Shown piece by piece: positions 41,478-52,274 of a stretch of 64,000 nucleotides of DNA. Origin of the DNA: Thermocrinis albus DSM 14484 (GTDB lineage: Bacteria; Aquificota; Aquificia; Aquificales; Aquificaceae); the NCBI RefSeq assembly GCF_000025605.1, contig NC_013894.1, positions 1,225,529-1,289,528 on the forward strand, read 5' to 3'. The notes under the pieces are model-generated. The model was not told where the DNA came from and searched no databases. It saw only the letters and a program-made list of their open reading frames with translations. The position numbers and the translations under genes are program-made. Position 1 is the first letter of the stretch; every line of letters starts with the position of its first letter.

Positions 41478-42707
41478 ATGGACATTTTGGTTTGGGGGAT
41501 AAACTTCAAAACAGCTCCCGTAGAACTTAGAGAAAAGTTGGCCTGTGGTCAGGAAGAAACACCCCATATCCTCAAGCTGTTGGCATCTGCCAGTGGTCTT
41601 AAGGAACTCATGATACTGAGTACCTGTAACAGGGTGGAGCTCTATATGGTGGGTTCGGCCCAGGATGCTAAGAGAGCTGTGGAAGTTTACACAGATATAA
41701 AGGGTGCAGATGTAGGGAAGAACATATCCTTCTTCTTAGAGAAAGAGAGAGCAGTGGCCCACATTTTTATGGTGGCTTCTAGCTTAGACTCTATGGTGGT
41801 GGGTGAGCCTCAGATAGTTCGCCAGTTTAAGGATGCCTATCTCTTGGCAAGGCAGGCATCTACCGTAGGTAAGATCTTGAACAGGTTGTATCAACATGCT
41901 CTAAAGACCGCTAAGAGGGTGAGGACCGAGACGGCTATCGCCAGAAACGCTGTGTCTGTCAGTTACGTAGCTGTTGATCTTGCGAGAAGGATATTTGGGG
42001 ATCTCAGGAAGGCACGTGTACTACTGGTGGGTGCTGGGGAGATGGCGCAGCTGGCTGCACGATACTTCAGAAAAATGGGAGCCAGTATCTTTATCTCCAA
42101 CAGAACCTATGAGAAGGCTGTTGACGTGGCCAAGAGCTTGGATGGTAATGTTATAAGGTTTGAAGAGTTAGGTGAGCATCTTCATACCTTTGATATAGTC
42201 CTTGTTTCCACAGGTTCTAAAGACTATGTGATAAGGAAGGACACGATAAAGAACGCCATAAAGCGGAGGGAGTACAGACCTATGTTCATCATAGATATAT
42301 CGGTGCCCAGAAACGTGGATCCTGAAGTGAACCAGTTGGATGAAGTTTTTTTATACGATATAGATGATCTTAGGACAGTGGCGGAAAGTAATCTGAGGGA
42401 CAGACTGAAGGAGAAGGAAAAGGGTGAGATAATAGTATGGGATGAGGTTCGTAAATTCATGAAATGGCTGGACCTTCTAAAACTGGAGGATAAAATCGTA
42501 AAGCTTTTAGAGACATGGCGGGATGTGGCGGAGAGGGAGCCTAAAGTACGCAAACTTCTACACACCGTCTTGGAAGAGATAAGAAAGGATCCTTCTTCTG
42601 CTGACAGATGGTTTAAAATACTGCTACAGGAGGAGGTGCTAGATTATGGAAACTCGTTCAGAAGGATACCCTATGTCCATAACAGAACTGATGGAACTGG
42701 AGTCTGA
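41478..42707 (+). CDS. hemA: Glutamyl-tRNA reductase
   Basis: A 409-residue enzyme that starts the C5 route to haem and siroheme. The catalytic cysteine is C50 in LSTCNRVE; a GEPQIVRQ motif and an NADPH domain with VLLVGAGEMAQLAARY follow. It starts close to its -10 box and its last 62 bases overlap the next gene. Confidence 0.95.
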   Translation: MDILVWGINFKTAPVELREKLACGQEETPHILKLLASASGLKELMILSTCNRVELYMVGSAQDAKRAVEVYTDIKGADVGKNISFFLEKERAVAHIFMVASSLDSMVVGEPQIVRQFKDAYLLARQASTVGKILNRLYQHALKTAKRVRTETAIARNAVSVSYVAVDLARRIFGDLRKARVLLVGAGEMAQLAARYFRKMGASIFISNRTYEKAVDVAKSLDGNVIRFEELGEHLHTFDIVLVSTGSKDYVIRKDTIKNAIKRREYRPMFIIDISVPRNVDPEVNQLDEVFLYDIDDLRTVAESNLRDRLKEKEKGEIIVWDEVRKFMKWLDLLKLEDKIVKLLETWRDVAEREPKVRKLLHTVLEEIRKDPSSADRWFKILLQEEVLDYGNSFRRIPYVHNRTDGTGV

Positions 42708-42941
42708 GTATTCCATAAAGGCCTACATACTGATAAAGGCAGACCCAAGAGAGATACCGTCCATAATGCTAGCCTTGTCCACCTTTGAGGGAGTTAGGAC
42801 CGCCGATGTGGTTACTGGACCTTACGACATAATAGTCTTCGCTGAGGTGAAGAACCAGGACGAACTAGGTAGGCTCGTTATCAACAAGATCCATTCCTTG
42901 GAGGGAGTAAAGGAGGCTCTCACCTGCGTGGTGGTGAGAAT

Positions 42942-42945
<4 letters not shown>
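42646..42945 (+). CDS. Stand-alone Lrp/AsnC ligand-binding (RAM) domain protein
   Basis: A 99-residue protein without a DNA-binding helix-turn-helix. The region from about residue 25 carries the RAM pattern with VTGPYDIIVFAEV and HSLEGVKEALTCVVV. Such stand-alone domains sense amino acids. It begins inside hemA with GGAGGTG upstream. Confidence 0.82.
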
Positions 42946-44370
<1,425 letters not shown>

Positions 44371-44372
44371 CT

Positions 44373-44807
44373 TTACGCTATTTGGATCTTGGTTTCTTTG
44401 GCAGTCTGTGTCTTCGGAAGTCTTATCTCTAGAACGCCGTCTTTGAACTCAGCCTTCACACCTTCCGTTTTCACTTCTGCAGGAAGAGCTATCACTCTTT
44501 CAAAACGTCCGTAAACCCTCTCTACCCTATGTACTGTCTCCGTTTTTTCCTCTCTCTCTTCCTTTTTCTCACCCTTTATGATGAGGTGATTGTCTTTTAG
44601 AGTTACGTCAACATCCTCCTTCTTTACACCCGGAAGTTCTGCCTTTACTACCACTTCACTGTCCGTCTCATAAACTTCCACCGCCGGAGCAAACACGCGT
44701 TCCACAGCTTCTTCCTTAGGCATAAGTTCCTCCAAAAGTCTGTCAAACTCCCTCCTTATTCTCTCCAGCTCTGCAAAAGGGTTCCACACCATCAACCCTC
44801 TCCTCAT
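44373..44807 (-). CDS. Hsp20-family small heat-shock protein
   Basis: A 144-residue alpha-crystallin domain protein. It has WNPFAELERIRREFDRL, KAELPGVKKEDVDV, and the C-terminal LEIRLPKTQ with an I-x-L motif that holds oligomers. It is an ATP-independent holdase. GGAGGTGATAGCC precedes ATG 44807. Confidence 0.92.
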   Translation of the reverse strand: MRRGLMVWNPFAELERIRREFDRLLEELMPKEEAVERVFAPAVEVYETDSEVVVKAELPGVKKEDVDVTLKDNHLIIKGEKKEEREEKTETVHRVERVYGRFERVIALPAEVKTEGVKAEFKDGVLEIRLPKTQTAKETKIQIA

Positions 44808-44842
44808 GGCTATCACCTCCTTATAAGGTTTTCTATTAAGAA

Positions 44843-44871
44843 AATTTAGTGTTTCATTATCAAATTGTCAA
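44843..44871 (-). promoter_or_regulatory. Promoter of hsp20 inside the end of pncA
   Basis: On the minus strand TTGACA (44871-44866) and TAAATT (44848-44843) are 17 bp apart. The -35 lies in the last codons of pncA. The start would be near 44836. CCTTATAAGG just before the AGGTG could mask the ribosome-binding site weakly. Confidence 0.65.
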
Positions 44872-45435
44872 GTCCCCTCTTTCCACCAGTACGGTACCGG
44901 CCTCCTGCATCTCCTCTATGGCTCTTGTAGATCCTTCTAAGCCTCTTACAGCATCATGCAGTAAGAAGACCTGGTATCCAAGATGGAGACCACCCAGCAC
45001 CGTGTTTTTCACACAGTAATCGGTGGCCACTCCTCCCACAAAGATGCGCTTTACTCCCCTTTCCCTCAGAAGCTGGTCCAGGAAGGTTCCCTGAAAGCCG
45101 GAGTAAGCATCGAAGTCTCTACTGGTTCCTTTAGAAATGATGAATTTGTTGTCGGGAGGGATGAAAAGATCCTTGTGAAACATAGCACCTTCTGTGTCCT
45201 GTACGCAGTGAGGTGGCCATATACCGCCGTGACCTTTGAAAGATATATGATCCGGTGGGTGCCAGTCTCTTGTGAAGAACACCGGCAGACCCTTCCTGTG
45301 AAAGATATCTATGTACTGGTTAAGAGGTTCAACCACTTTGTCACCTTCTGGTACAGGTAGAGCTCCCCACGGCATAAAATCATTTTGTACATCTACCACT
45401 ATAAGGGCGTCATGAGGACAGAGCTTGACCTTCAT
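44860..45435 (-). CDS. pncA: Nicotinamidase/isochorismatase-family hydrolase
   Basis: A 191-residue cysteine hydrolase. Catalytic triad: D15 in VVDVQNDF, K102 and C141 in VATDYCVKNT. Metal ligands D57, H59, H63 in RDWHPPDHISF. This pattern is that of nicotinamidase, which recycles nicotinamide into NAD. It overlaps the rimI-like gene by 26 bases. Confidence 0.88.
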   Translation of the reverse strand: MKVKLCPHDALIVVDVQNDFMPWGALPVPEGDKVVEPLNQYIDIFHRKGLPVFFTRDWHPPDHISFKGHGGIWPPHCVQDTEGAMFHKDLFIPPDNKFIISKGTSRDFDAYSGFQGTFLDQLLRERGVKRIFVGGVATDYCVKNTVLGGLHLGYQVFLLHDAVRGLEGSTRAIEEMQEAGTVLVERGDLTI

Positions 45436-45877
45436 GACTTACCTCCTCAGTGTAAAGATATTCCATCAGAAGAGCGTTTTCACCGTCCGAATAGTACCCA
45501 GGTCTTTCTCCCACTATGCGAAAGCCAAACCTCTGATACAGTCTTATCGCTCTGACATTACTCTTCCTTACATCTAGGAGAACCTTCTTCACCTTACCTC
45601 TGAGAAACTTCAACAAGAACCTCATGAGCTCCTTTCCTACTCCTTTCCCCCACATGGATCTGTCTACAGCCAACGTCATTATAGTGCCTTCGTCGTAGAG
45701 GATCCATACCACTACGTAACCTACCACTTTCTGGTTTACCACAGCTACGAAGGGATGAGAGTGAGGAGAGGTCAGCTCCCTCCTAAAGGCAGCTTCTCCC
45801 CACGCCTCGGTGGAAAAGTTCTCCTCACTTATTCTCACTACATCCGGTATATCCTCCTCCCTCATCCTTCTCACCAT
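45410..45877 (-). CDS. rimI: GNAT N-acetyltransferase (RimI-like)
   Basis: A 155-residue acetyltransferase with acetyl-CoA motif RSMWGKGVGKELM and the RimI-type DVRKSNVRAIRLYQRFGF. It probably acetylates the N-terminus of a ribosomal or other protein. ATG 45877 overlaps the stop of the upstream gene (TGATG); a longer frame upstream runs over that gene. Confidence 0.85.
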   Translation of the reverse strand: MVRRMREEDIPDVVRISEENFSTEAWGEAAFRRELTSPHSHPFVAVVNQKVVGYVVVWILYDEGTIMTLAVDRSMWGKGVGKELMRFLLKFLRGKVKKVLLDVRKSNVRAIRLYQRFGFRIVGERPGYYSDGENALLMEYLYTEEVSHEGQALSS

Positions 45878-46245
45878 CACCTGGGATAGGCCAACCTCCC
45901 ACCTGTTATGATGCTCCATATTAGGTAAGCCACCGGCTCGGGTACTAGGACTGTCTTGGTGTTGCCTGTAGACGCCAGTATCTCCTGTAGTTCCGTATGT
46001 ACTACAGCATCCCCTGTAAGATCAAAGAGTACGTCTATGTAATCTTCCAGAGCTCTCAGCATGTCTCTAGCGTCTTTGAAGTAGGCTATACCTGCCTCTT
46101 TGGCCCTTTTAACACTCTCGGTATCCTCCCTTTTCTCTGCCACAGCCACCACCTTGACGTTTTCGGTAGGTACCGCCAGCAAAGCCTCCAGAAACTGGCT
46201 TCCCACCCTTCCCAAACCTGCTATAGCTACGTGGACTCTGCGCAT
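45877..46245 (-). CDS. Short NAD(P)-binding Rossmann protein
   Basis: A 122-residue protein consisting of one Rossmann fold: VHVAIAGLGRVGSQ at the start, then an FDLTGDAVVH segment like homoserine or aspartate dehydrogenases. There is no catalytic domain, so it may be a sensor or a reduced enzyme. Divergent from prfB. Confidence 0.7.
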   Translation of the reverse strand: MRRVHVAIAGLGRVGSQFLEALLAVPTENVKVVAVAEKREDTESVKRAKEAGIAYFKDARDMLRALEDYIDVLFDLTGDAVVHTELQEILASTGNTKTVLVPEPVAYLIWSIITGGRLAYPR

Positions 46246-46266
46246 GACACCCTCCGGAAAAAGAAG

Positions 46267-46272
46267 TATATT
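46267..46272 (+). promoter_or_regulatory. -10 box of prfB, nearly leaderless
   Basis: TATATT ends eight bases before the prfB ATG. No ribosome-binding site can be seen between them and no clear -35. Confidence 0.4.
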
Positions 46273-46280
46273 TAAATTTT

Positions 46281-47399
46281 ATGCTGAACGAGATAAGAAC
46301 AAAGCTGGAGGAACTTACGGAGAGGTTCGAGGAGGTAAAGGAGAGTCTAAAACTGGACAGTATGAAGGAGGAGCTGAAGGAGTTAGACAATCTGATGGCC
46401 TCTTCCCACATATGGAACCAACAGGAGAAAGCCAAGAAGATACTACAGAGACGTAAGTGGCTTGAGGAAAACATACAGCAACTGGAAGCTACCGAGAAAG
46501 TTCTGTCGGATATAAGAGAACTGCTGCATATCACGGAGGAGGAAGATCTTGAGACCCAAACTCTCCTGAAGGAAGAACTTGAGAAGGCGGAGCAGATGAT
46601 AAAGGATATGGAGATAAGAGCCTTTCTGTCAGGGGAGATGGATGCCAAGAACGCCTACCTCACCATACAGGCGGGTGCCGGTGGTGTGGAAGCCTGCGAT
46701 TGGGCTCAGATGTTGCTGCGTATGTACAGGAGATGGGCTGAGAAACACGGCTACGAAGTGGAAGTGGTGGACATAACACCTGATGATGTGGCCGGTATAA
46801 AGAGTGCCACCCTTCTCATCAAGGGTCCTTACGCTTACGGGTATCTGAAGGGAGAGAGTGGTGTTCACAGACTGGTGAGAATATCTCCCTTTGATGCCAA
46901 CGCACGGAGACACACATCCTTTGCATCTGTGACGGTGGTTCCTCAGATAGACGAGAGCATAAACATAGAGATAAGGGAAGAGGATATAGAGATGGAGACC
47001 TTCAGGGCCAGCGGTGCTGGAGGGCAGTATGTTAACAAAACGGACACGGCCGTAAGGATCCGCCACAAACCCACAGGTATAGTGGTCACATGTCAGCAGG
47101 AAAGATCCCAGTACCAGAACAGAATGAAGGCTCTGGAGCTCCTTAAAGCAAAACTGTATCAACTGAAACTTCAGGAACTGGAAGAAAAAAAGAGGGCTCT
47201 TGAGGGGGAAAAGACCGAGATAGGTTGGGGTCATCAGATAAGATCTTATGTGTTTCAACCTTACCAGTTGGTGAAAGATCTACGCACCGGAGTGGAGATA
47301 GGAGATGTGGAGTCTGTTATGGACGGTGAGATAGATCCCTTCATAGAGGCCTACCTAAGATGGAAGGCAAAACAAGAGGCTCAGGCCAGTAAGACATGA
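46281..47399 (+). CDS. prfB: Peptide chain release factor 2
   Basis: A 372-residue class I release factor. It has the GGQ loop in [16 protein letters not shown] and SPF in [12 protein letters not shown], the tripeptide that reads UGA/UAA. It is uninterrupted from ATG, so the programmed +1 frameshift known in many bacteria is absent. Its message appears to have almost no leader. Confidence 0.96.
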   Translation: MLNEIRTKLEELTERFEEVKESLKLDSMKEELKELDNLMASSHIWNQQEKAKKILQRRKWLEENIQQLEATEKVLSDIRELLHITEEEDLETQTLLKEELEKAEQMIKDMEIRAFLSGEMDAKNAYLTIQAGAGGVEACDWAQMLLRMYRRWAEKHGYEVEVVDITPDDVAGIKSATLLIKGPYAYGYLKGESGVHRLVRISPFDANARRHTSFASVTVVPQIDESINIEIREEDIEMETFRASGAGGQYVNKTDTAVRIRHKPTGIVVTCQQERSQYQNRMKALELLKAKLYQLKLQELEEKKRALEGEKTEIGWGHQIRSYVFQPYQLVKDLRTGVEIGDVESVMDGEIDPFIEAYLRWKAKQEAQASKT

Positions 47400-47815
47400 A
47401 ACTTTTAGGTTTTCTCTCAGGCATATCCTGCGCCTTCGGCGCCGCCTTCTGTATAAAGACAGAAACCACTTACCCAGATCCCTATCTGTACCAAACAGTT
47501 CTAAGGACGGTGGAGAGGGCTGTTTTGGAAAGTGGGGAAAGTTTGAGCTGTGGTGAAGGCTCTCAACCGATGAGAGTGTCCGTGCTGGAGTTTCAGGATA
47601 TACCAGTAGGGTACTCTCCCTTTCAGAGGGTGAACGCCTACACTCTTAAGCTTACTTTACTTTTAGAAACCAAAGATATGAAGAGGGCCTTTTCTGCCGT
47701 GACCACTTACAGTCTACCCGATGGTTCCAGGGGGGACCTGCCCCGCAGGAGCGCGTTAGACAGTCTTATGACTATAATATATCCTGATATTCTAAACTCC
47801 CTTATAAGGAGGTAG
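47396..47815 (+). CDS. Hypothetical exported protein (possibly LptE-like)
   Basis: A 139-residue protein with a short hydrophobic N-terminus ([17 protein letters not shown]) that could be a signal or lipoprotein signal. The middle has a beta-rich stretch [20 protein letters not shown] resembling the LPS-assembly lipoprotein LptE in pattern only. It overlaps prfB by four bases. Confidence 0.5.
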   Translation: MKLLGFLSGISCAFGAAFCIKTETTYPDPYLYQTVLRTVERAVLESGESLSCGEGSQPMRVSVLEFQDIPVGYSPFQRVNAYTLKLTLLLETKDMKRAFSAVTTYSLPDGSRGDLPRRSALDSLMTIIYPDILNSLIRR

Positions 47816-47818
47816 ACC

Positions 47819-48199
47819 ATGCTGATAAATTACGAAACCACCAAAAGCGTGGAAGATGTGGTCAAAGTGTTGGAGGAGAAGGCCAAGAGCTTAGGTTTTG
47901 GTGTTATGGCGGTGCATCATGTGTCTCAGATTCTCAGCAACAAGGGTGTTCCCATAGATTACCAGTGTGTGATAGTGGAGGTGTGTTCTCCTCGTCACGC
48001 CAGTCAGGTTCTTACCAAGAACCCCTACATATCCACAGCCATGCCCTGTAGGATCTCCGTGTTCCAAAAGGACGGAAAAACGGTTATCAGTACAATGGCT
48101 CCCACCGCCATGCTGGAGGTGTTTAATGAACCGGAACTTAAGCCCGTGGCAGAAGAAGTAGAAAAACTGATGAAAGAGATCCTGGAAGCTGCGGTGTGA
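47819..48199 (+). CDS. DUF302 family protein
   Basis: A 126-residue protein with the DUF302 pattern: KSVEDVVKVLEEKAKSLGFGV, abridged here to KSVEDVVKVLEE, then EVCSPRHASQVL and MPCRISVFQKDG. Some members bind metals or are linked to sulfur metabolism; function unknown. AAGGAGGTAGACC precedes ATG. Confidence 0.8.
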   Translation: MLINYETTKSVEDVVKVLEEKAKSLGFGVMAVHHVSQILSNKGVPIDYQCVIVEVCSPRHASQVLTKNPYISTAMPCRISVFQKDGKTVISTMAPTAMLEVFNEPELKPVAEEVEKLMKEILEAAV

Positions 48200-49284
48200 T
48201 ATCCTATCGGGATATCTATTTTATGGGCCGGGCCTTGGAACTGGCTCGGCTTAGGAAAGGACTCACACACCCTAACCCTACTGTGGGTTGTGTTGTTGTC
48301 AAAGATGGTAAGATAATCTCAGAAGGTTATCACGAGAGAGCCGGAGCTCCTCATGCGGAGGTGGTTGCTCTCAGTAAAGCCGGGCAGAACGCAAAAGACT
48401 CCACTCTCTATGTCACCCTTGAACCTTGTTCCCACTACGGTAGAACTCCACCCTGTACCAACGCTATCATAGAAGCAGGCGTGAAACGGGTGGTGGTGGC
48501 TACCCTCGATCCTAACCCGAAAGTGATGGGGTCAGGTATAGAAAGACTGAGGGCTGCAGGCATACAGGTGGACGTAGGTGTCCTTGAAGAAGAGGCAAGA
48601 CAACTAAACGAGGACTTCTTTGTTTACATAACTCAGAACAGACCTTACATAACCCTCAAGTGGGCTCAGAGCATAGATGGTTCTTTGGCTACAAAAACGG
48701 GAGATAGTAAGTGGATCACTTCAAGAGAAAGCAGAGAGTTTGCTCACAGACTGCGAGCGGAGGCCACCGCTATACTGGTGGGGGTAAACACTGTCGTAAA
48801 GGATGACCCTCTGCTGACGGTGAGGGCCTTTCTGTGGGAGAGACAACCCATACGTGTAGTTCTTGACCCTTACTTGAGAACACCTCTTCAGGCCAACTTG
48901 ATGGTGGATACTTCTGCAAAGACTATCCTTGTTACATGCTCTCAAAAGGAGGATAAGGTCAAAAAGCTGGAAGATATGGGTGTAAGTGTTGTAAAGGCTG
49001 AGTGTGTGAAGGGCAGGGTAGATCTACGGTGGCTGATGAGATGGATGCACCAACAGGAGATCATGCATCTGATGGTAGAAGGAGGGGCAAGAACCCTGGA
49101 AGGTTTCATAGAAGAGGGTCTCTGGGACAGGATAGTGGTGTTTTTGGGACCACTCCTGATAGGTAACGGGATTAGAGTGAGATCTCCCGGTGCGGAAAAA
49201 CTGATGGATGCTATCCCTTTACGAAAGAGAAGGCTGTGGCAGTTGGGGGAGGACGTGGCCATAGAGTACACAAGAGCCTACTGA
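48196..49284 (+). CDS. ribD: Riboflavin biosynthesis deaminase/reductase
   Basis: A 362-residue bifunctional enzyme. The N-terminal deaminase has APHAEVVAL and EPCSHYGRTPPC (Zn site). The C-terminal reductase has TLKWAQSIDGSLATKTG and MVEGGARTLEGF. It makes the pyrimidine precursor of riboflavin. GTG start overlaps the DUF302 stop (GTGA). Confidence 0.94.
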   Translation: MISYRDIYFMGRALELARLRKGLTHPNPTVGCVVVKDGKIISEGYHERAGAPHAEVVALSKAGQNAKDSTLYVTLEPCSHYGRTPPCTNAIIEAGVKRVVVATLDPNPKVMGSGIERLRAAGIQVDVGVLEEEARQLNEDFFVYITQNRPYITLKWAQSIDGSLATKTGDSKWITSRESREFAHRLRAEATAILVGVNTVVKDDPLLTVRAFLWERQPIRVVLDPYLRTPLQANLMVDTSAKTILVTCSQKEDKVKKLEDMGVSVVKAECVKGRVDLRWLMRWMHQQEIMHLMVEGGARTLEGFIEEGLWDRIVVFLGPLLIGNGIRVRSPGAEKLMDAIPLRKRRLWQLGEDVAIEYTRAY

Positions 49285-51047
49285 AGCTCCTTGTGTATAC
49301 CCGCTATGTAGATACCTTCTACGATACGGCGAGCTATAGGGGCTGCAGCAGATCCTCCCGATGCACCGTGCTCCACCAGAACACCCACTATGAAGAGAGG
49401 GTCTCTGTAAGGAGCAAAACCTACAAACCAAGCGTGATCTCTCAGATGATAAGGAACGTTTTTTCGGCCTCTCGTATAGGGAGAAACCTGGGCTGTGCCT
49501 GTCTTACCTGCTATCTCTGCTATAGATGAGTTGGCTGATACAGCGGTACCTGATCTTACCACTTCCCTCATAGCCTCTCTCACCACCGCAAACACTTCCG
49601 GTCTCATCTTTACCACTTTGTAGACGGTCCTCTTATTACTCCAAAGTACTCTCCCGTTTACATCCCTCACCTCTTTAAGGAGAGTGGGTTTGTAAATGAC
49701 ACCATCGTTGGCCACAGCCATCACCATAAGACACTGTTGTAGAAGAGTAGCCCGCATAAAACCTTGACCTATGGACATGTTGATGGTATCACCTCCGTAC
49801 CACGGCTCACCCATCTTTCTCTTCTTCCACTGGGGAGAAGGAATAAAACCCGTAGCGTTGGGGAGCTCAAAGGGAACCCTTTCACCTAGAGAGAAATCTC
49901 TCAGAATTCTCTCCATTTTGTTAGGTCCCAAAGTGTAGTAACCATGGTGGTAAAAGAATACGTCACATGAATCTCTCACGGCGCGTACCACGTTCTCCCA
50001 ACCGTGTCCGTGCCTGTTCCAGCAGTAAAAGTCCCTGTCTCCAAGATGAAATTTCCCCTTACACAGAACACCCTCTCTGAGAGAGAGCCCCTCCTCCAAA
50101 AGGCCACAGGCGTAAGCCACCTTGATAACGGAGGCAGGAGGATAAGCAGCCATCAGAGCTCTGTTAAACATAGGTTTAAGAGGATCCTTAGCATAATCCT
50201 CCCACTTCTCCGAAACGAGGTTAGGATCGTAAGAGGGCATGCTTACGAGGGCCAACACCTCTCCCGTTCTGGCGTTGAGAACTAATACGGCTCCAGCTTT
50301 GTGCCCAGATTCCTTGAAGGTGTTATAGGCTATCTCCTGTATCCGGCTGTCTATAGTGAGAACCAAGGTGTTGCCGGGTACAGGCTCCACATCCCTTATT
50401 TTTCCTAGAACCTTACCTACCGCGTTCACCATCACATCCTCTCTCCCTACGTATCCCAGCAGGATACTCTCCATACTTCTCTCTAACCCGCTTTTACCCA
50501 CCAAGCTCTGTGGTCCTATTCTGTCGGCATAACGTTTCATTTCCTCCTCGGAAGGGTATCCCACATAACCCAGAAGGTGGGCGGCCATCTCACCGAAAGG
50601 GTAATATCTCTGAGGTACAGTGTTGACAAAAACACCCGGTAGTCTAAAGCTGTTGTTGTAAAAGGAGTTAAGTTCCTCAGGGGTCAGTTTCTTAATGTAA
50701 ATAGGTTGAGCACCACCTCTTCTCTTAAGGAGATTCTCTTCTTCTATATCAAGCTGGAAGATCTCTTTGAGGTTCCTCACCAGCTCCCGTAGTGTGTCTC
50801 TCTCATCCAGAACCTGAGGGTCAATAAACATAACGTACTGAGGTAGATCGTAAGCCAGTTTTACCCCATTTCTGTCCAGTATGTCCCCTCTTCTGGCGTA
50901 TACGATCCTTGATCTGACGTAGTTTCTATGAGAGAGCTCCCTGTAGTAGGTACCCTTTATCAGCTGAAGGTACAACAGACGGCCCAGTATGGTTATGTAC
51001 AGGATGATGCTCAGCATAGCAAACAGGAACGTCCTACGTCTCACCAC
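49278..51047 (-). CDS. mrdA: Penicillin-binding protein 2
   Basis: A 589-residue elongation transpeptidase with an N-terminal membrane helix, a dimer domain and a transpeptidase domain. Active-site motifs: SVIK in PPASVIKVAY, SCD in VRDSCDVFF, and KTG in AGKTGTAQV. It is last in mreB-mreC-mreD-mrdA, the rod-shape operon. Confidence 0.95.
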   Translation of the reverse strand: MVRRRTFLFAMLSIILYITILGRLLYLQLIKGTYYRELSHRNYVRSRIVYARRGDILDRNGVKLAYDLPQYVMFIDPQVLDERDTLRELVRNLKEIFQLDIEEENLLKRRGGAQPIYIKKLTPEELNSFYNNSFRLPGVFVNTVPQRYYPFGEMAAHLLGYVGYPSEEEMKRYADRIGPQSLVGKSGLERSMESILLGYVGREDVMVNAVGKVLGKIRDVEPVPGNTLVLTIDSRIQEIAYNTFKESGHKAGAVLVLNARTGEVLALVSMPSYDPNLVSEKWEDYAKDPLKPMFNRALMAAYPPASVIKVAYACGLLEEGLSLREGVLCKGKFHLGDRDFYCWNRHGHGWENVVRAVRDSCDVFFYHHGYYTLGPNKMERILRDFSLGERVPFELPNATGFIPSPQWKKRKMGEPWYGGDTINMSIGQGFMRATLLQQCLMVMAVANDGVIYKPTLLKEVRDVNGRVLWSNKRTVYKVVKMRPEVFAVVREAMREVVRSGTAVSANSSIAEIAGKTGTAQVSPYTRGRKNVPYHLRDHAWFVGFAPYRDPLFIVGVLVEHGASGGSAAAPIARRIVEGIYIAGIHKELQ

Positions 51048-51486
51048 GGTAGGAGATATAACGATAAGTGTAAAGGAGGAATAACATTTCCAGGCCTATC
51101 TGCAAAGCTATTCGGGATAAGCTGAGAGGATAGTAATACTTTATGCGGAACAGAGAGAGGCGAAGGAAGTGCTCCATGAGACTCATCATAAGATAAACTA
51201 GTATAAAAGTATACCTGTCCAAAAGGAACACCCTACTCTTGACTACATCTATCATCATAAGGAAGAAGGTCTTCCCTGCTATGTGCCAACCGAGGGAGTC
51301 CTGAAGAATGTCCAAAAAAAGACCGGACATGATGCCCTTCCTGTACTCTACTCTTTCCAAAAAAACTGTATGGGTATACAGAACAACCAGCACAAAATCC
51401 GGAACGTAAAGATAACTACCCATCAGGGGTACCATAACAGAACTCTGAAGGAAAGCGATAAGAAAAACTACCCAATAAAACTTCAT
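51034..51486 (-). CDS. mreD: Rod shape-determining protein MreD
   Basis: A 150-residue inner-membrane protein with about five helices. MreD proteins vary, so the call rests on size, topology, the GLFLDILQD segment and its place between mreC and mrdA. It overlaps both. Confidence 0.85.
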   Translation of the reverse strand: MKFYWVVFLIAFLQSSVMVPLMGSYLYVPDFVLVVLYTHTVFLERVEYRKGIMSGLFLDILQDSLGWHIAGKTFFLMMIDVVKSRVFLLDRYTFILVYLMMSLMEHFLRLSLFRIKYYYPLSLSRIALQIGLEMLFLLYTYRYISYRGET

Positions 51487-52274
51487 GGTCTTACCTTTAT
51501 CACTACCACGTAGTCTATGGATTTTATTCTGGCGTAAGGTTTCACGTAAACTTTTCTAAAAAACTGTCCAGAAGGTGGACCTACTTGGTTTATCACTCCT
51601 ATTCTCAGGGCTGGTGTCTGGGCATCGCTTCCTCTGAGCAGTACCTCCTGTCCTGTCTGTAGATTGTCCTCCTGCCTCACGTGTAGTAACTCTCCTATAG
51701 GAAACCCACCTTTGTAAGGGTAGTTGGTATCACCTACCGTAGCACTGAGGGTAAAGTCTCCCGAATAAACGGTTCTTACACGGGCACTACTGGTATAAAC
51801 TTTGTCCAGAAAGCCCACCAGTAGGTCCTGGTATGCTACAATATAACCTTCCTCTAGACCATCGGCTTTCCCTTTGTCAAGCACCAAGAAGGTGTCCATA
51901 CCAGAAGGATCGTATGCCACTACATGTGCGTACACTAAGCCATGACGGGAGTAATCTACGTTATTGATCTTTAGTAAAGAGGCAAGTTGGTGGTAATCTT
52001 TTAAACAACTACGCAGAGCAGCTCTGTCTAAGTATAGTTCCGTTATCTCCTTTCTGAGTTTTTGGTTCTCCTTCTTCACATCCACGAGATTTAAGTAAGT
52101 GTTCCAGATATCTTCTACACCTTTTTCCACACGAGCCTTAAGCTGGAGAAGAGGTACAAGAAGGGGGTCGGTAATGTAGTGTACGTATCTACCAACGGAA
52201 GCTCCCAAAAGATAAAGGGCCAACGATGAAAGAAAAAAAGAAAAACAGCTAGATATCTCCTCATTCCATGGCAA
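51483..52274 (-). CDS. mreC: Rod shape-determining protein MreC
   Basis: A 263-residue protein with one N-terminal membrane helix, a coiled coil (about residues 55-85) and two beta-barrel domains with ARVRTVYSGDFTLSATVG. It links cytoplasmic MreB to PBP2. It overlaps mreB by 14 bases. Confidence 0.9.
   Translation of the reverse strand: MPWNEEISSCFSFFLSSLALYLLGASVGRYVHYITDPLLVPLLQLKARVEKGVEDIWNTYLNLVDVKKENQKLRKEITELYLDRAALRSCLKDYHQLASLLKINNVDYSRHGLVYAHVVAYDPSGMDTFLVLDKGKADGLEEGYIVAYQDLLVGFLDKVYTSSARVRTVYSGDFTLSATVGDTNYPYKGGFPIGELLHVRQEDNLQTGQEVLLRGSDAQTPALRIGVINQVGPPSGQFFRKVYVKPYARIKSIDYVVVIKVRP

Noticed and set aside
44808-44835. RNA thermometer before hsp20
   Set aside because: Only a three- to four-base pairing around CCTTATAAGG is possible, too weak to claim.
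46281-47399. Programmed frameshift in prfB
   Set aside because: The frame is continuous from ATG with normal length and motifs.
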